Assembly: GCF_900188005.1 (NCBI RefSeq) | Contig: NZ_FZNR01000005.1 | Coordinates: forward strand, 1 to 64,000 | From: Actinoplanes regularis | Lineage (GTDB): Bacteria; Actinomycetota; Actinomycetes; Mycobacteriales; Micromonosporaceae | DNA: 64,000 nt | Direction: 5' to 3' | In this document: positions 18,131 to 26,450 of the stretch, one piece after another | Numbering within the stretch: the first letter of the stretch is position 1 | Layout of the letters: every line of letters starts with the position of its first letter | The notes under the pieces: model-generated | The model's input: only the letters and a program-made list of their open reading frames with translations | What the model was told of the DNA's origin: nothing | Databases searched by the model: none | Translations under genes and position numbers: made by a program

Positions 18131-19270
18131 ATGTCGCACCCTGTTCCCTGGGTGCCGCCAATCCTGTACGGCGTGGTCCTCGTCGGCGGCCTCTACTACG
18201 CGTCGATCAGTCACGCGCCGATCCACCGCATCGCCGCGTTCGCCGCGCTCCTGATCATCCTGATCGGGCTGGACTCTGCCGCCGGCCGCCCGCGGGCTGC
18301 CCGGATCCGGCTGCCGTGGCCGTCCGGGCCCACCCTTTTCGCGGCTCGGATCGTGCTGCTGGGCGCCGTGGCGGCGGTCGACGTCTCCGGCTTGGCCCGG
18401 ATCCTGTTCGTCCTGGTGCCCTTCCTCGGCCTCTTCGTGTTCGGGATCCGCGCGGCGGTCGCGCTCGGCGTGGGATGCGTGCTGGTCCTGGCGTCGGTGT
18501 TCACCGTGTCGGTCCCGTCCTGGTGGTACCGCGAGGACTACATCACTGATCTGCTGATGTTCACCCTCGGCATCGCGCTGGCGACGAGCATGGCGGCGGT
18601 GGCCCTCCAGGAGCGGCAGGCGCGGGAGCGGGTCGCGGACCTGTCGGCGGAGCGGGAGCGGAACCGGATGGCCCGGGAGATCCACGACAGCCTCGGACAC
18701 CACCTGACCGCTGTCGGCGTGCAGCTGGAGACGGCCGAGGCGTTCGCGGGGATCGACGCCGAGAGGTCCGCCCGGGCAGTCGCCGGCGCCCGCTGGTCGG
18801 CGACGCAGGCGCTGGAGGAGGTCCGTACGTCGATACGGGCCCTGGGCGAGGGGCCCACCGATGTCGGTGGGGCGCTGGCCGATCTCGTCCAGCGGCTGGA
18901 CGGCGGAGGCCGCAAGGTCACCCTGACGGTCACCGGGGTGGAACGCCGGCCGATGCTCGTGTTGTACCGAGTAGCGCAGGAGGGCCTGGCCAACGCCCTC
19001 CGGCACTCGGAGGCGACCGAGATCGAACTGGTTGTCACCTACGACGAACGGGGCGCTCGGCTGCGACTCAGCGACAACGGCCACGGCTTCGCGGACACGG
19101 CCGAAGCCGGCAAGCCGGCCGTGACCGCGGTCGGCACCACGACCGGGGACGGTGTCTCAAGCGGGTTCGGGCTGCGTGGCTTGCGGGAGCGGGTGCGTCT
19201 GGCGGACGGCACCTTCGAGATCGCCACCTCCCGAACCGGAACAGTGCTGGAGGTGGTAATCCCATGGTGA
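18131..19270 (+). CDS. Two-component sensor histidine kinase (NarL/HisKA_3 type)
   Basis: A 379-residue kinase. Residues 1-160 contain about five membrane helices with little extracellular loop, so it probably senses the membrane or an intramembrane signal. The dimerisation box MAREIHDSLGHHLTAVGVQLE (His near 183) is of the HisKA_3 class. The ATPase domain includes EGLANALRHSEA and DNGHGF, with SGFGLRGLRERV. AGGAGG precedes the ATG. It overlaps the response regulator gene by 7 bp, forming a cognate pair. Confidence 0.9.
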   Translation: MSHPVPWVPPILYGVVLVGGLYYASISHAPIHRIAAFAALLIILIGLDSAAGRPRAARIRLPWPSGPTLFAARIVLLGAVAAVDVSGLARILFVLVPFLGLFVFGIRAAVALGVGCVLVLASVFTVSVPSWWYREDYITDLLMFTLGIALATSMAAVALQERQARERVADLSAERERNRMAREIHDSLGHHLTAVGVQLETAEAFAGIDAERSARAVAGARWSATQALEEVRTSIRALGEGPTDVGGALADLVQRLDGGGRKVTLTVTGVERRPMLVLYRVAQEGLANALRHSEATEIELVVTYDERGARLRLSDNGHGFADTAEAGKPAVTAVGTTTGDGVSSGFGLRGLRERVRLADGTFEIATSRTGTVLEVVIPW

Positions 19271-19884
19271 GTACGGTGAGTGTGCTTGTCGTGGACGACC
19301 AGGATCTCGTCCGCGACGGGATCGCCGCGCTGCTCAGCCTGCAGCAGGGCGTTGAGGTGGTGGGAACCGCGAGCGACGGCTCGGCGGCGGTCGAGATGGC
19401 GCTGCGAGTCCGGCCCGATGTCGTTCTCATGGACGTGCGGATGCCCGTGATGGACGGTGTCGCCGCCGCGGCGGCCCTCCGCCGGTCGCTGCCCGAGACC
19501 CGTGTACTGATGTTGACCACCTTCGACGACGACGAGTACGTGAACCGGGCGCTGAGAGCTGGCGCTGCCGGCTACCTGCTGAAGAACCTGCCCGCCGCGG
19601 AACTGGCCGCTGCGATCCGCCTGGTCAACGCCGGCGTCGCGCAGTTGGATGCGTCCGTCGCCGGTCGTCTTGCCGCCGGGTTGACCGATCCCGAACCGCT
19701 CACGCCGCGCGAGACCGACGTGCTGCGCCAGGTTGCCGCTGGAGCGACCAACAGGGAGATCGCCGCCCGCCTCTACCTCAGCGAGGGGACGGTCAAGAAC
19801 CACATCTCCCGCATCCTCACCCGGCTCGGCCTGCGCGACCGCACTCAGGCCGCCCTCTACGCGAGAGACAATGGCCTGCTCTGA
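19264..19884 (+). CDS. NarL/FixJ family response regulator
   Basis: A 206-residue regulator: receiver domain with VLVVDDQDL and phospho-acceptor Asp57 (VVLMDVRMPVMDG), and a C-terminal LuxR helix-turn-helix (LTPRETDVLRQVAAGATNREIAARLYLSEGTVKNHISRIL). Coupled to the upstream kinase by start/stop overlap. Targets are not evident; the divergent secreted hydrolase upstream of the kinase is one candidate. Confidence 0.92.
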   Translation: MVSTVSVLVVDDQDLVRDGIAALLSLQQGVEVVGTASDGSAAVEMALRVRPDVVLMDVRMPVMDGVAAAAALRRSLPETRVLMLTTFDDDEYVNRALRAGAAGYLLKNLPAAELAAAIRLVNAGVAQLDASVAGRLAAGLTDPEPLTPRETDVLRQVAAGATNREIAARLYLSEGTVKNHISRILTRLGLRDRTQAALYARDNGLL

Positions 19885-19921
19885 GCGGGGTTCAGGTAGA
19901 CCGATGCGGTGTACTGCCTGA

Positions 19922-20386
19922 TCAGGGTCGGTCCGGGTCGATGGCGTGCAGGATGCGACGGCCGATCCGGTCCAGTTGTCGTTGCTGGGCCTTGGTCAGT
20001 GAGTCGAAGACCAGGCGTCGCACCTCGGCGACGTGCCCCGGAGCGGTGGCGACGAGTTTGCCGAGACCGCTGTCGGTGAGGGCGGTCAGGGTGGTCCGGC
20101 CGTCCTCCGGGTCCGGGTGGCGTTCGACCCAGCCGCGTTTCTCCAGGCGGGAGACGACCTGGGAGAGCCGGGACAGCGAACCGTCGGCCATCGTCGCGAG
20201 GGCGCTCATCCGCAGCGTGTGGCCGGGCGCGGCGGAGAGGCAGGCGAGGACCTGGTACTCGAAGTGGGTCAGCCCGGCGCCGCGCTGCAGTTGTGCGCCG
20301 AGCGCCGCCGGGAGCCGGGTGAGCAGCAGGACGAGCGTGAACCAGGTTTGTTGCTGGTCGGCCTCCAGCCATCGCTCGTCTCCCAC
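19922..20386 (-). CDS. MarR family transcriptional regulator
   Basis: A 154-residue winged-helix protein (GLTHFEYQVLACLSAAPGHTLRMSALATMADGSLSRLSQVVSRLEKRGWVER). The start is GTG 20386; the nearby ATG at 20391 is out of frame. Divergent from a DUF6069 membrane protein gene across a 117-bp AT-rich spacer with repeated CTTCA/TTGAAG half-sites, so it likely represses itself and that gene. Confidence 0.87.
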   Translation of the reverse strand: MGDERWLEADQQQTWFTLVLLLTRLPAALGAQLQRGAGLTHFEYQVLACLSAAPGHTLRMSALATMADGSLSRLSQVVSRLEKRGWVERHPDPEDGRTTLTALTDSGLGKLVATAPGHVAEVRRLVFDSLTKAQQRQLDRIGRRILHAIDPDRP

Positions 20387-20403
20387 GTCATGATCATAAC
20401 TTC

Positions 20404-20484
20404 ACTTCAGGTCTTAAGTAATTCTTAGCCGGGAAAGCTTGAGGCTTGAAGTTACGGCGGCTTAGTTTCACTTCAAGGTTGAAG
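20404..20484. promoter_or_regulatory. Repeated CTTCA/TTGAAG half-sites: candidate MarR operators
   Basis: The spacer between marR and the DUF6069 gene has a clean inverted repeat CTTCAA-GG-TTGAAG (20471-20484), an imperfect one ACTTCAGGTCTTAAGT (20404-20419) and an intermediate GCTTGAAGT half-site near 20444. The same half-site recurring on both sides suggests two or three binding sites for one dimer. Assignment to the adjacent MarR protein is inference. Confidence 0.6.
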
Positions 20485-20503
20485 CGATTGAGAGGGGCTC
20501 CAG

Positions 20504-20932
20504 ATGGCCGCCACCGCACTGCCCGCCACCCGCGTGACCTGGAAAGCGACCCTGACCGCGCTCGGCATCGCCGTGGCCGGTGCCCTGGTGGTCAACACGG
20601 TGATCGCGCTGGTGGCCCGCGCGCTCGGGGCGCCGAGCGAGTTCATGCAGCTCACCCTGCCGGTCTACGGACCGCTGACGGTGATCGGGACGCTGATCTC
20701 GGCGATCGTCTGGCGCGAGGTGGTCAACCGTAGCGCCGACGCCGGCCGGGTGCTGCGCGTGCTGGTGCCGCTCGTCCTGGTCCTGTCGCTCATCCCGGAC
20801 GTCATGCTGCTGGTCTCCAAGTCGCAGCCGGGCACCACCACGGGCGGCGTGATCGCGCTGATGCTGATGCACTTCGGCGTGGCCGCGGCGGCCGTCCCGG
20901 CCTACCGGAAGCTGATGCCGCCGCGCGGCTGA
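20504..20932 (+). CDS. DUF6069 family four-helix membrane protein
   Basis: A 142-residue integral membrane protein with four hydrophobic segments (about 15-38, 55-75, 83-103 and 112-132). Helices 1-3 match the DUF6069 pattern (VVNTVIALVARALGAP, then YGPLTVIGTLISAIVWREV). No biochemical function is known for the family, which is often found next to MarR or TetR regulators in Actinobacteria, as here. ATG 20504 directly follows the operator-like repeats. Confidence 0.75.
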   Translation: MAATALPATRVTWKATLTALGIAVAGALVVNTVIALVARALGAPSEFMQLTLPVYGPLTVIGTLISAIVWREVVNRSADAGRVLRVLVPLVLVLSLIPDVMLLVSKSQPGTTTGGVIALMLMHFGVAAAAVPAYRKLMPPRG

Positions 20933-20998
20933 GGTACCGCGAACGCGTAGGTGAGTCGAATCGGGTGGAGGGTAGGGCGGCGGCCGCCGATTCCGGGG

Positions 20999-21127
20999 GT
21001 GTCGGCGGCTCTGAACGCCGGTGCCGGTTACGGCCGGGTCGAGAACAGCCTCAAGAGCGACGGCTCGGTCGAACTCGACATCCACGCGACCACCTCGTAC
21101 GGCGACATCATCGCCCGCAGCCTCTGA
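20999..21127 (+). pseudogene. Duplicated 3' scrap of the DUF4097-type gene at the window start
   Basis: These 129 bp, and about eight bases past the stop codon, match 43-171 at about 96 % identity by eye, with five substitutions. They keep the reading frame to the same TGA, and encode SAALNAGAGYGRVENS... to IIARSL. No start region, ribosome site or N-terminal domain precedes it; upstream sequence diverges abruptly at about 20998. It is a gene-tail fragment left by duplication or recombination and is unlikely to be expressed. Confidence 0.8.
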
Positions 21128-21155
21128 CGCTCGACCCGGACAGGCAGTGGGCGCG

Positions 21156-21187
21156 GATCGGCGTTCCGGACCATCGGAACGCCGATC
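21156..21187. terminator. Strong hairpin terminator (13-bp perfect stem)
   Basis: GATCGGCGTTCCG, six-base loop, CGGAACGCCGATC: a perfect 13-bp stem. It sits just beyond the lysR stop codon (21196, minus strand) and after the DUF4097 scrap, so it can serve both strands. No T-tract, as is common in this group. Confidence 0.7.
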
Positions 21188-21195
21188 GCCGCGAC

Positions 21196-22092
21196 TCATT
21201 CGCTCAGGGGATGGCGTCCGAGGTCTTGGACGGTCCGGGCGAAGGCTCGGATGAGATCGTTCTCCGACTCGCTGTGCCATAAGATCGCGTACGGCAGCGG
21301 GGTGATGTCCCGGATGGGCCGGTAGACGATGTCCGGACGGGCCGAGTACCGGATCATATGGGCCGGATAGGGCGTGACGAGCTCTCCCGTACTGATCAGG
21401 GTGAGGACCTCTTCGTTGTTGCTGACGGTGCGGCTGCGCTCGATTCTGCGGCCGCGCGGGCTGTAGGGCGGAATGTAGGCGTCGAACCAGTAGTCCGGTG
21501 CGTTCACACCGCCGGGAAGCTGAAAGTCGCCGGCCATCTCCAGGGTGACCGAGGTATGACGGGCGAGTTCGTGCTCCGCGGCCACGGCGAGCACCCGGGG
21601 CTCGGCGATCAGGACCGGCCCCACGGTGAGGTCGGGCTCCTCGACGGGAAGCCAGCCGACCAGAACGTCGATGTCACCGCGGCGAAGCCCGGCGAACGGG
21701 TCGGTGAAGGGCGCGTGCTGGATCCGCAGCTTCCACTGCGGGTGCCGGGTGCGGAACGTCTCCCAGTAGGCCCGATAGTCGTGGGCGTTGATCGGCAGCA
21801 TGCCGACGCGCAGGACGCCCGTGATGCCCTGAGCGGCCAGGCGGGCGCGTTCCATCGTCTTCTGCAGACCGGCGTACACCGGCTGAAGGTCGTCGCGCAG
21901 CTGCTGGCCGAATGGGGTCAATTGGGTCTGGCGGCGATTGGACCGGTCGAACAATGGGGCGCCGAGAAGCCGCTCCTGCCGGCTGATCGCCTGGCTGACC
22001 CGGGCCTGGGACACGTGCAGCCGAGCGGCGGTACGGCCGAAGTGCAGCTCCTCGGCCAAGGTGAGGAACAATTCGATGTCCCGCAGCTCCAC
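21196..22092 (-). CDS. LysR family transcriptional regulator
   Basis: About 298 residues: N-terminal winged helix (LRDIELFLTLAEELHFGRTAARLHVSQARVSQAISRQERLLGAPLFDRS) and a two-lobed periplasmic-binding-type effector domain. GTG 22092 has GAGGGG six bases upstream and is preferred over GTG 22098, which abuts that site. No divergent partner gene is visible in the next 490 bp, so its target is unclear. Confidence 0.87.
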   Translation of the reverse strand: MELRDIELFLTLAEELHFGRTAARLHVSQARVSQAISRQERLLGAPLFDRSNRRQTQLTPFGQQLRDDLQPVYAGLQKTMERARLAAQGITGVLRVGMLPINAHDYRAYWETFRTRHPQWKLRIQHAPFTDPFAGLRRGDIDVLVGWLPVEEPDLTVGPVLIAEPRVLAVAAEHELARHTSVTLEMAGDFQLPGGVNAPDYWFDAYIPPYSPRGRRIERSRTVSNNEEVLTLISTGELVTPYPAHMIRYSARPDIVYRPIRDITPLPYAILWHSESENDLIRAFARTVQDLGRHPLSE

Positions 22093-22584
22093 CCGCACCC
22101 CTCACCCGGTTCGATCCCGAAACGCTACCAAGGCGACAGCGCCGCAGACCGCCCCTGTCGAGGCGCTCAGACCTTAGCCCACAGTGGATGGACCCGCGGG
22201 CTCAGATCAATCGGAATCGTTCGCGAGTTCGACCGAGCGGTATGCCGGTGGCCCTGGCGGTGGCGAGTGCGGTCGGCCCTATCCGAAACCCGGTACGCCG
22301 CTTGCCGCGTACATCCTCGATGGCGGCCGGCCGAGTGGCGGAGTTTGAGACCGAGGCAGCGGTCCGGTGGGCGAAACAGATTCGCAGAATGGTGGATTCT
22401 CGCCGGGCACCGCTGAGACTCCCGGGGTGAGGCCCTGCTGTCCTGACCGCTGACCGGGGCCGCGAGGATCCGACTCTTGGGCCGGGATATCGCTCGTTCG
22501 GGTGGCGGGTCGCGGTTCGGTCGGTCGGTACGGTGGTTCGGGCGGTCCACAGTGGGATGCGGCTGGTCGGGGAGGGGATGGCTC
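22093..22584. other. 490-bp gap without a convincing gene
   Basis: Between lysR and the small gene at 22585. A short open frame at 22188-22430 has no ribosome site and a basic, low-complexity product, so I do not call it. No repeats or terminators stand out; the part near 22099-22200 presumably contains the lysR promoter and the 3' part that of the STAND module. Confidence 0.4.
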
Positions 22585-23082
22585 GTGCCGGTGGTGGAGG
22601 CTTCGGTGGTCGCCGGGATGGTGATCGCTTGGGCGGTGCGCAAGGCGCGGCGGGCCGCGGGCCGGATGGACGAGACGGTGGACGCGGCGATCGACGCGGG
22701 CGCGGATCGGTTGCACGAGGTGGTGCTGGCCCGGTTGGGTGAGCCGGTGCAGGAGGATCTGGCGGCGGAGGCTGCCAGCGAGTCGGGGCAGGTCAGTGAG
22801 TTGACTCGGCAGCAGGTCGAGCTGGCGGTGACCGCGGCCGCGCGCCGGGACGAGAAGTTCGCCGTGATGGTGGCGGAGTTGGTGGCACAGGTGCGGGCGA
22901 CGCAGCACCCGGCGGGTACACAGGTGCTGGCCGGGCCGGGATCGACGGTCTTCACCGGGGCGGCGAGCGCGACCGCGCATGATCACGGGACCGCGTTCGC
23001 GCAGGTCAGCACGGTCAACATCGGCCAGGTCGGGCCGGGTGACGGGGCGGGCCCTCAGATGCCGGGTCGGCCCGGCCACTGA
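22585..23082 (+). CDS. Small helical protein paired with the STAND-like ATPase
   Basis: About 165 residues. GTG 22585 follows GGGGAGGGG and opens with a hydrophobic stretch (VPVVEASVVAGMVIAWAVRK) that could be a membrane or signal-anchor helix. A charged helical middle (about 20-115, possibly coiled coil) leads into a glycine/alanine/threonine-rich beta-prone tail containing HDHGTAFAQVSTVNIGQVG. A similar short stretch opens the ATPase encoded 71 bp downstream. I do not recognise a family; location and the shared tail motif suggest it is the partner or effector of that ATPase. Confidence 0.6.
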   Translation: MPVVEASVVAGMVIAWAVRKARRAAGRMDETVDAAIDAGADRLHEVVLARLGEPVQEDLAAEAASESGQVSELTRQQVELAVTAAARRDEKFAVMVAELVAQVRATQHPAGTQVLAGPGSTVFTGAASATAHDHGTAFAQVSTVNIGQVGPGDGAGPQMPGRPGH

Positions 23083-23153
23083 CCGGACCCGGTGACGGCG
23101 GCACCCTTGACGGGCGGCCGCGGTGGCGGGCTGCGGCGGCCGGCGGGCCGGCC

Positions 23154-26100
23154 GTGGTCGGGTATGGCGAGCACGGCGGGATCGGGGTCGGTACGGCCGG
23201 GGTCGTGAATGTGTTTCTGTCCGGGGCGGGGCCGTCGGCGGCGGCGCGGTCGGCCTATCTGGCGCAGGTACGCCGGATCGCCCCACCCGAGTTGCAGGAC
23301 CGAGACCCGGAGTTGGCCGAGCTGGCCCGGTTCTGTCTGGACGACCATCGGGGCCCGTATGTGTGGTGGCAGGCGGGGCCGTGGGCGGGTAAGTCGGCGC
23401 TGCTGTCGACCTTCGTGCTGAACCCGCCCGCGCAGGTCCGGGAGCGGGTGCGGGTGGTGGTGTTCTTCATCACCGCCCGGCTGGCCGGTTCCGACACCCG
23501 GGCGGCGTTCACGGCGGCGGTGACCGAGCAACTGGTGGCGTTGACCGGCGAGAAGCCGCCCCCGGTGGTCGATGAGGGGTCGCGGGAGAGGTGGATGCTG
23601 GACCTGCTGACGCGGGCGGCCGCGACCTGCCTGCGGCGGGAGACGCGGCTGGTGTTGCTGGTGGACGGCCTGGACGAGGACCGCAGCACCACCGGCGGCG
23701 ACGGCGCGCACAGCATCGCCGGGCTGCTGCCCGCGAACCCGCCGGCCGGGATGCGGATCGTCGTGGCCGGCCGGCCGGACCCGCCGATCCCCGACGACGT
23801 GCCGCACTGGCATCCGCTGCGGGATCCGGGCATCGTGCGCCGGCTCACGGCGTCCCCGTACGCACAGAATCTGCAACATCTCGGCAGGGACGAACTCAGA
23901 CGTCTCCTCAACGGCACCCGCGTCGAGCAGGACCTACTCGGTCTGCTGACCGCGGCCCGTGGGGGCCTGTCCGGTGCGGATCTGCGGGAGTTGACCGAAG
24001 CCGATCCGCTCGACATCGAGGACGTGCTGCACACCGTGGCCGGGCGTACCTTCACCCGCCGCGCCGCGCACTGGGATCCGGTCGCCGGACCGGAGGTGTA
24101 TCTGCTCGGCCATGAGGAACTGCAGCAGACCGCCGCCGGCTACCTCGGCGAGTCCCGGCTCGCCGCCTATCGTGCCCGCCTGCACGCCTGGGCCGACAAC
24201 TACCGCACCCCCGGCGACACGCGTCCGGCCTGGCCGGCCGGTACCCCGGAATACCTGATGCGCGGCTACCCACGCGTGCTCGCCGACACCCGGGATCTGC
24301 CCCGGCTGGTCGACCTGGCCACCGACTCGGTCCGGCACGACCGGATGTTCGACCTCTCCGGCGGAGACACCACCGCCATCAACGAGATCATCCTTGCCCA
24401 GAACCTCGTGCTCGCCGAACCCGAACCCGACCTCGAAGTCATGGCGCTGCTCTCGATCCGCCGCAACAGCCTGGCCGACCGCAACACCAAGATCCCCACC
24501 GATCTGCCCGCCGTGTGGGCGCAACTCGGCCATCCCGCCCGCGCCGACGCGTTCGCCCGGTCCATCCCCGGCCCGGACCAGCAGGCGGAGGCGCTGGCCG
24601 CGGTGGTGCCGGCGGTAGCCGCTGCCGGCGACCCCGACCACGCCGAAGCCCTCGCCCGTTCCATCCCCGACCAGTCCCGGCAGGCCGCGGCGTTGACCAT
24701 GCTGGTCAAGGCGGCGGCCGCGGCCGGCGACCACGGCCGGGCCTGGCGGCTCGCCGCCGACGCCGAGCAGATCGCCCGGTCCATCCCCGTCTGGTACCAC
24801 CAGGCCACCGCCTTGACCATGCTGGTCAAGGCGGTGGCCGTGGCCGGCGACCCCGATCGGGCCGAGCAGATCGCCCGGTCCGGCCCCGACCCGTACCAGC
24901 GGGTCGAAGTGCTGACCGCGCTGGCCGTCTCCGGCGACCACGACCGGGCACGACGGCTGGCCGCCGACGCGGAGCAGATCGCCCGGTCCATTGCCGACTC
25001 CTACTGGCGGGACCAGGCGTTGAGCGAGGTGGCCCCGGTGCTGGCCGCGGCCGGTGACCGCGATCGCGCTGAGCGGATCGCCCGCGCTCTCACCGATACG
25101 GGTATGCGGGAGTCGGCACTGACCGAGGTGGCCCGGGAGATGGCCGCCGCTGGTGAACACGACCGGGCCGAGCGTGTCGCCCGCTCCATCACCGACCGGA
25201 TCCAGCAGGTGCTGGCACTGGCCGATGTGGTCCGGGAGGTGGCCGCGGCCGGTGACCACGGCCGCGCTGAGCAGATCGCTCGCTCCATCCCCGACCCGTA
25301 CCTTCCGGGGCGGGCGCAAGCGCTGGCCGATGTGGTCCGGGAGATGGCCGTGGCCGGTGATCACGATCGTGCTGAGCAGATCGCCCGCTCCGTCCCCGAC
25401 CCGTACTGGCAGGTCCAAGCGCTGGTCATGGTGATCGGTGCGGTGGCCGGGACCGGTGACGACGACCGGGTCCGACGGCTGGCCGCCGACGCGGAGCAGA
25501 TCGCCTGGTCCGTCTCCGACCCGAAGGAGCAGAGGCAGGCACTGATCGTCGTGCTCCGGAAGGTGGCGGCGGTCGGCGACCACGATCGCGCCGAGCAGAT
25601 CGCCCGTGGTCTCACCGAGCCGTACCAGCAGGCCGAGGCGTTGACCGTGGTGGCCCGAGCGGCGGCCACGGCCGGCGACCACGATCGGGGACGGAGGCTG
25701 GCCGCCGACGCCGGACGGATCGCACGGTCCGTCGCTGACCCGTACCGGCAGACCGAGGCGTTGATCGCGGTGGTCCGAGCGGTGGCCGTGACCGGTGATC
25801 ACGCTCGCGCTGAGCAGATCGCCCGCGGACTCACCGACCCGAACCGGCAGGCCAGGGCGCTGGCCGTCGTCGCCGGGGAAGTGGCCGGGACTGGTGACTA
25901 CGATCGCGCCGAGCAGGCCGGCCTGGTCCACAACGCCCTTCCGATCAGCCCGCTCGAGGCGTTGCTCGCGAATATCGAGGCGGTGGCCGGGGCCGGCGAG
26001 CATGACCGGGCCGAGCAGATCGCCCGCGCCACCACCGACCCGCACGATCAGGCCAGGGCGTTGGCCACACTGGCCGGCGCCTTGGCGGTGGCCGGCGAGC

Positions 26101-26333
26101 ATGACCGGGCCGAGCAGACCGCCCTCTCCATCACCGACCCGTACGAGCAGGGGAAGGCGCTGACCGCGCTGGCGCGGGTCGTCGGTCCGCCGGGCGCGTA
26201 TCGATTGTTGGGCGAGGCGTTCGCGGCAGGTCCGTGGTGGATACCGTTGCCGGTGGTGGCGCGGATCGCGCCGGACGTGGTGATCAGCGTTGCGGATGTG
26301 GCGACCGAAGACGCGATCTTGCCTGCCGCGTAG
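23154..26333 (+). CDS. NACHT/STAND-like P-loop ATPase with about 16 tandem helical repeats
   Basis: A 1059-residue protein. It starts with a short glycine-rich segment (GEHGGIGVGTAGVVNVFLSG, 5-24). The ATPase domain follows: Walker A GPWAGKS at 75-81, Walker B RLVLLVDGLDED near 165-176, and MRIVVAGRPDPP near 205-215. A winged-helix and helical linker extends to about 450. Residues ~462-1005 are tandem repeats of roughly 33-45 residues with the core ARS-I-x-DP-x4-AL and GDHDRAEQI. This nucleotide switch plus repeat sensor layout is that of STAND proteins used in bacterial immunity and signalling. GTG start; a shorter start is possible. Confidence 0.8.
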   Translation: MVGYGEHGGIGVGTAGVVNVFLSGAGPSAAARSAYLAQVRRIAPPELQDRDPELAELARFCLDDHRGPYVWWQAGPWAGKSALLSTFVLNPPAQVRERVRVVVFFITARLAGSDTRAAFTAAVTEQLVALTGEKPPPVVDEGSRERWMLDLLTRAAATCLRRETRLVLLVDGLDEDRSTTGGDGAHSIAGLLPANPPAGMRIVVAGRPDPPIPDDVPHWHPLRDPGIVRRLTASPYAQNLQHLGRDELRRLLNGTRVEQDLLGLLTAARGGLSGADLRELTEADPLDIEDVLHTVAGRTFTRRAAHWDPVAGPEVYLLGHEELQQTAAGYLGESRLAAYRARLHAWADNYRTPGDTRPAWPAGTPEYLMRGYPRVLADTRDLPRLVDLATDSVRHDRMFDLSGGDTTAINEIILAQNLVLAEPEPDLEVMALLSIRRNSLADRNTKIPTDLPAVWAQLGHPARADAFARSIPGPDQQAEALAAVVPAVAAAGDPDHAEALARSIPDQSRQAAALTMLVKAAAAAGDHGRAWRLAADAEQIARSIPVWYHQATALTMLVKAVAVAGDPDRAEQIARSGPDPYQRVEVLTALAVSGDHDRARRLAADAEQIARSIADSYWRDQALSEVAPVLAAAGDRDRAERIARALTDTGMRESALTEVAREMAAAGEHDRAERVARSITDRIQQVLALADVVREVAAAGDHGRAEQIARSIPDPYLPGRAQALADVVREMAVAGDHDRAEQIARSVPDPYWQVQALVMVIGAVAGTGDDDRVRRLAADAEQIAWSVSDPKEQRQALIVVLRKVAAVGDHDRAEQIARGLTEPYQQAEALTVVARAAATAGDHDRGRRLAADAGRIARSVADPYRQTEALIAVVRAVAVTGDHARAEQIARGLTDPNRQARALAVVAGEVAGTGDYDRAEQAGLVHNALPISPLEALLANIEAVAGAGEHDRAEQIARATTDPHDQARALATLAGALAVAGEHDRAEQTALSITDPYEQGKALTALARVVGPPGAYRLLGEAFAAGPWWIPLPVVARIAPDVVISVADVATEDAILPAA
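24540..26170 (+). repeat. Tandem coding repeats in the STAND-like ATPase
   Basis: About 16 in-frame units of roughly 100-135 bp. Each encodes a helix pair with conserved GACCACGACCGG-type (GDHDRAE) and GCCCGGTCC-type (ARS) blocks. Some units carry an extra insert encoding RRLAADAEQ (near 24740, 24950, 25470, 25690), suggesting unit duplication after the insert arose. One unit near 25920-25970 is degenerate. Such arrays change copy number by recombination. Confidence 0.8.
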
Positions 26334-26382
26334 CCGGCGCCGCATGCTCGTTCGATGAACGGCCCGGCCGCTTGCTCGTCGT

Positions 26383-26406
26383 GGCGGCCTACCGGGCCTG
26401 GCCGCC
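26383..26406. terminator. Possible bidirectional terminator between convergent genes
   Basis: GGCGGCC, ten-base loop, GGCCGCC lies in the 117-bp space between the stop of the ATPase gene and the stop of the convergent SDR gene. The stem is short (7 bp, all G/C), so this is a modest candidate. Confidence 0.35.
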
Positions 26407-26450
26407 CAGGAATCGTTCGGCGACTATCCTGAGCGGCCCCGGCAAGCTGC

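Noticed and set aside
43-21135. A 21-kb integrative element bounded by direct repeats
   Set aside because: The repeats are gene tails, not att-like sites next to a tRNA, and there is no integrase, excisionase or transfer gene inside.
22188-22430. 80-codon ORF upstream of the STAND module
   Set aside because: No ribosome site, basic low-complexity product and unfavourable codon use.
24540-26170. Possible CRISPR-like array
   Set aside because: Repeat units are in-frame coding repeats of about 100 bp or more without unique spacers, and no cas genes are present.
23934-26345. Antisense frame over the STAND repeats with a repetitive product
   Set aside because: The repetition is the complement of the sense-strand helical repeats; the sense frame has Walker motifs and repeat conservation at protein level.
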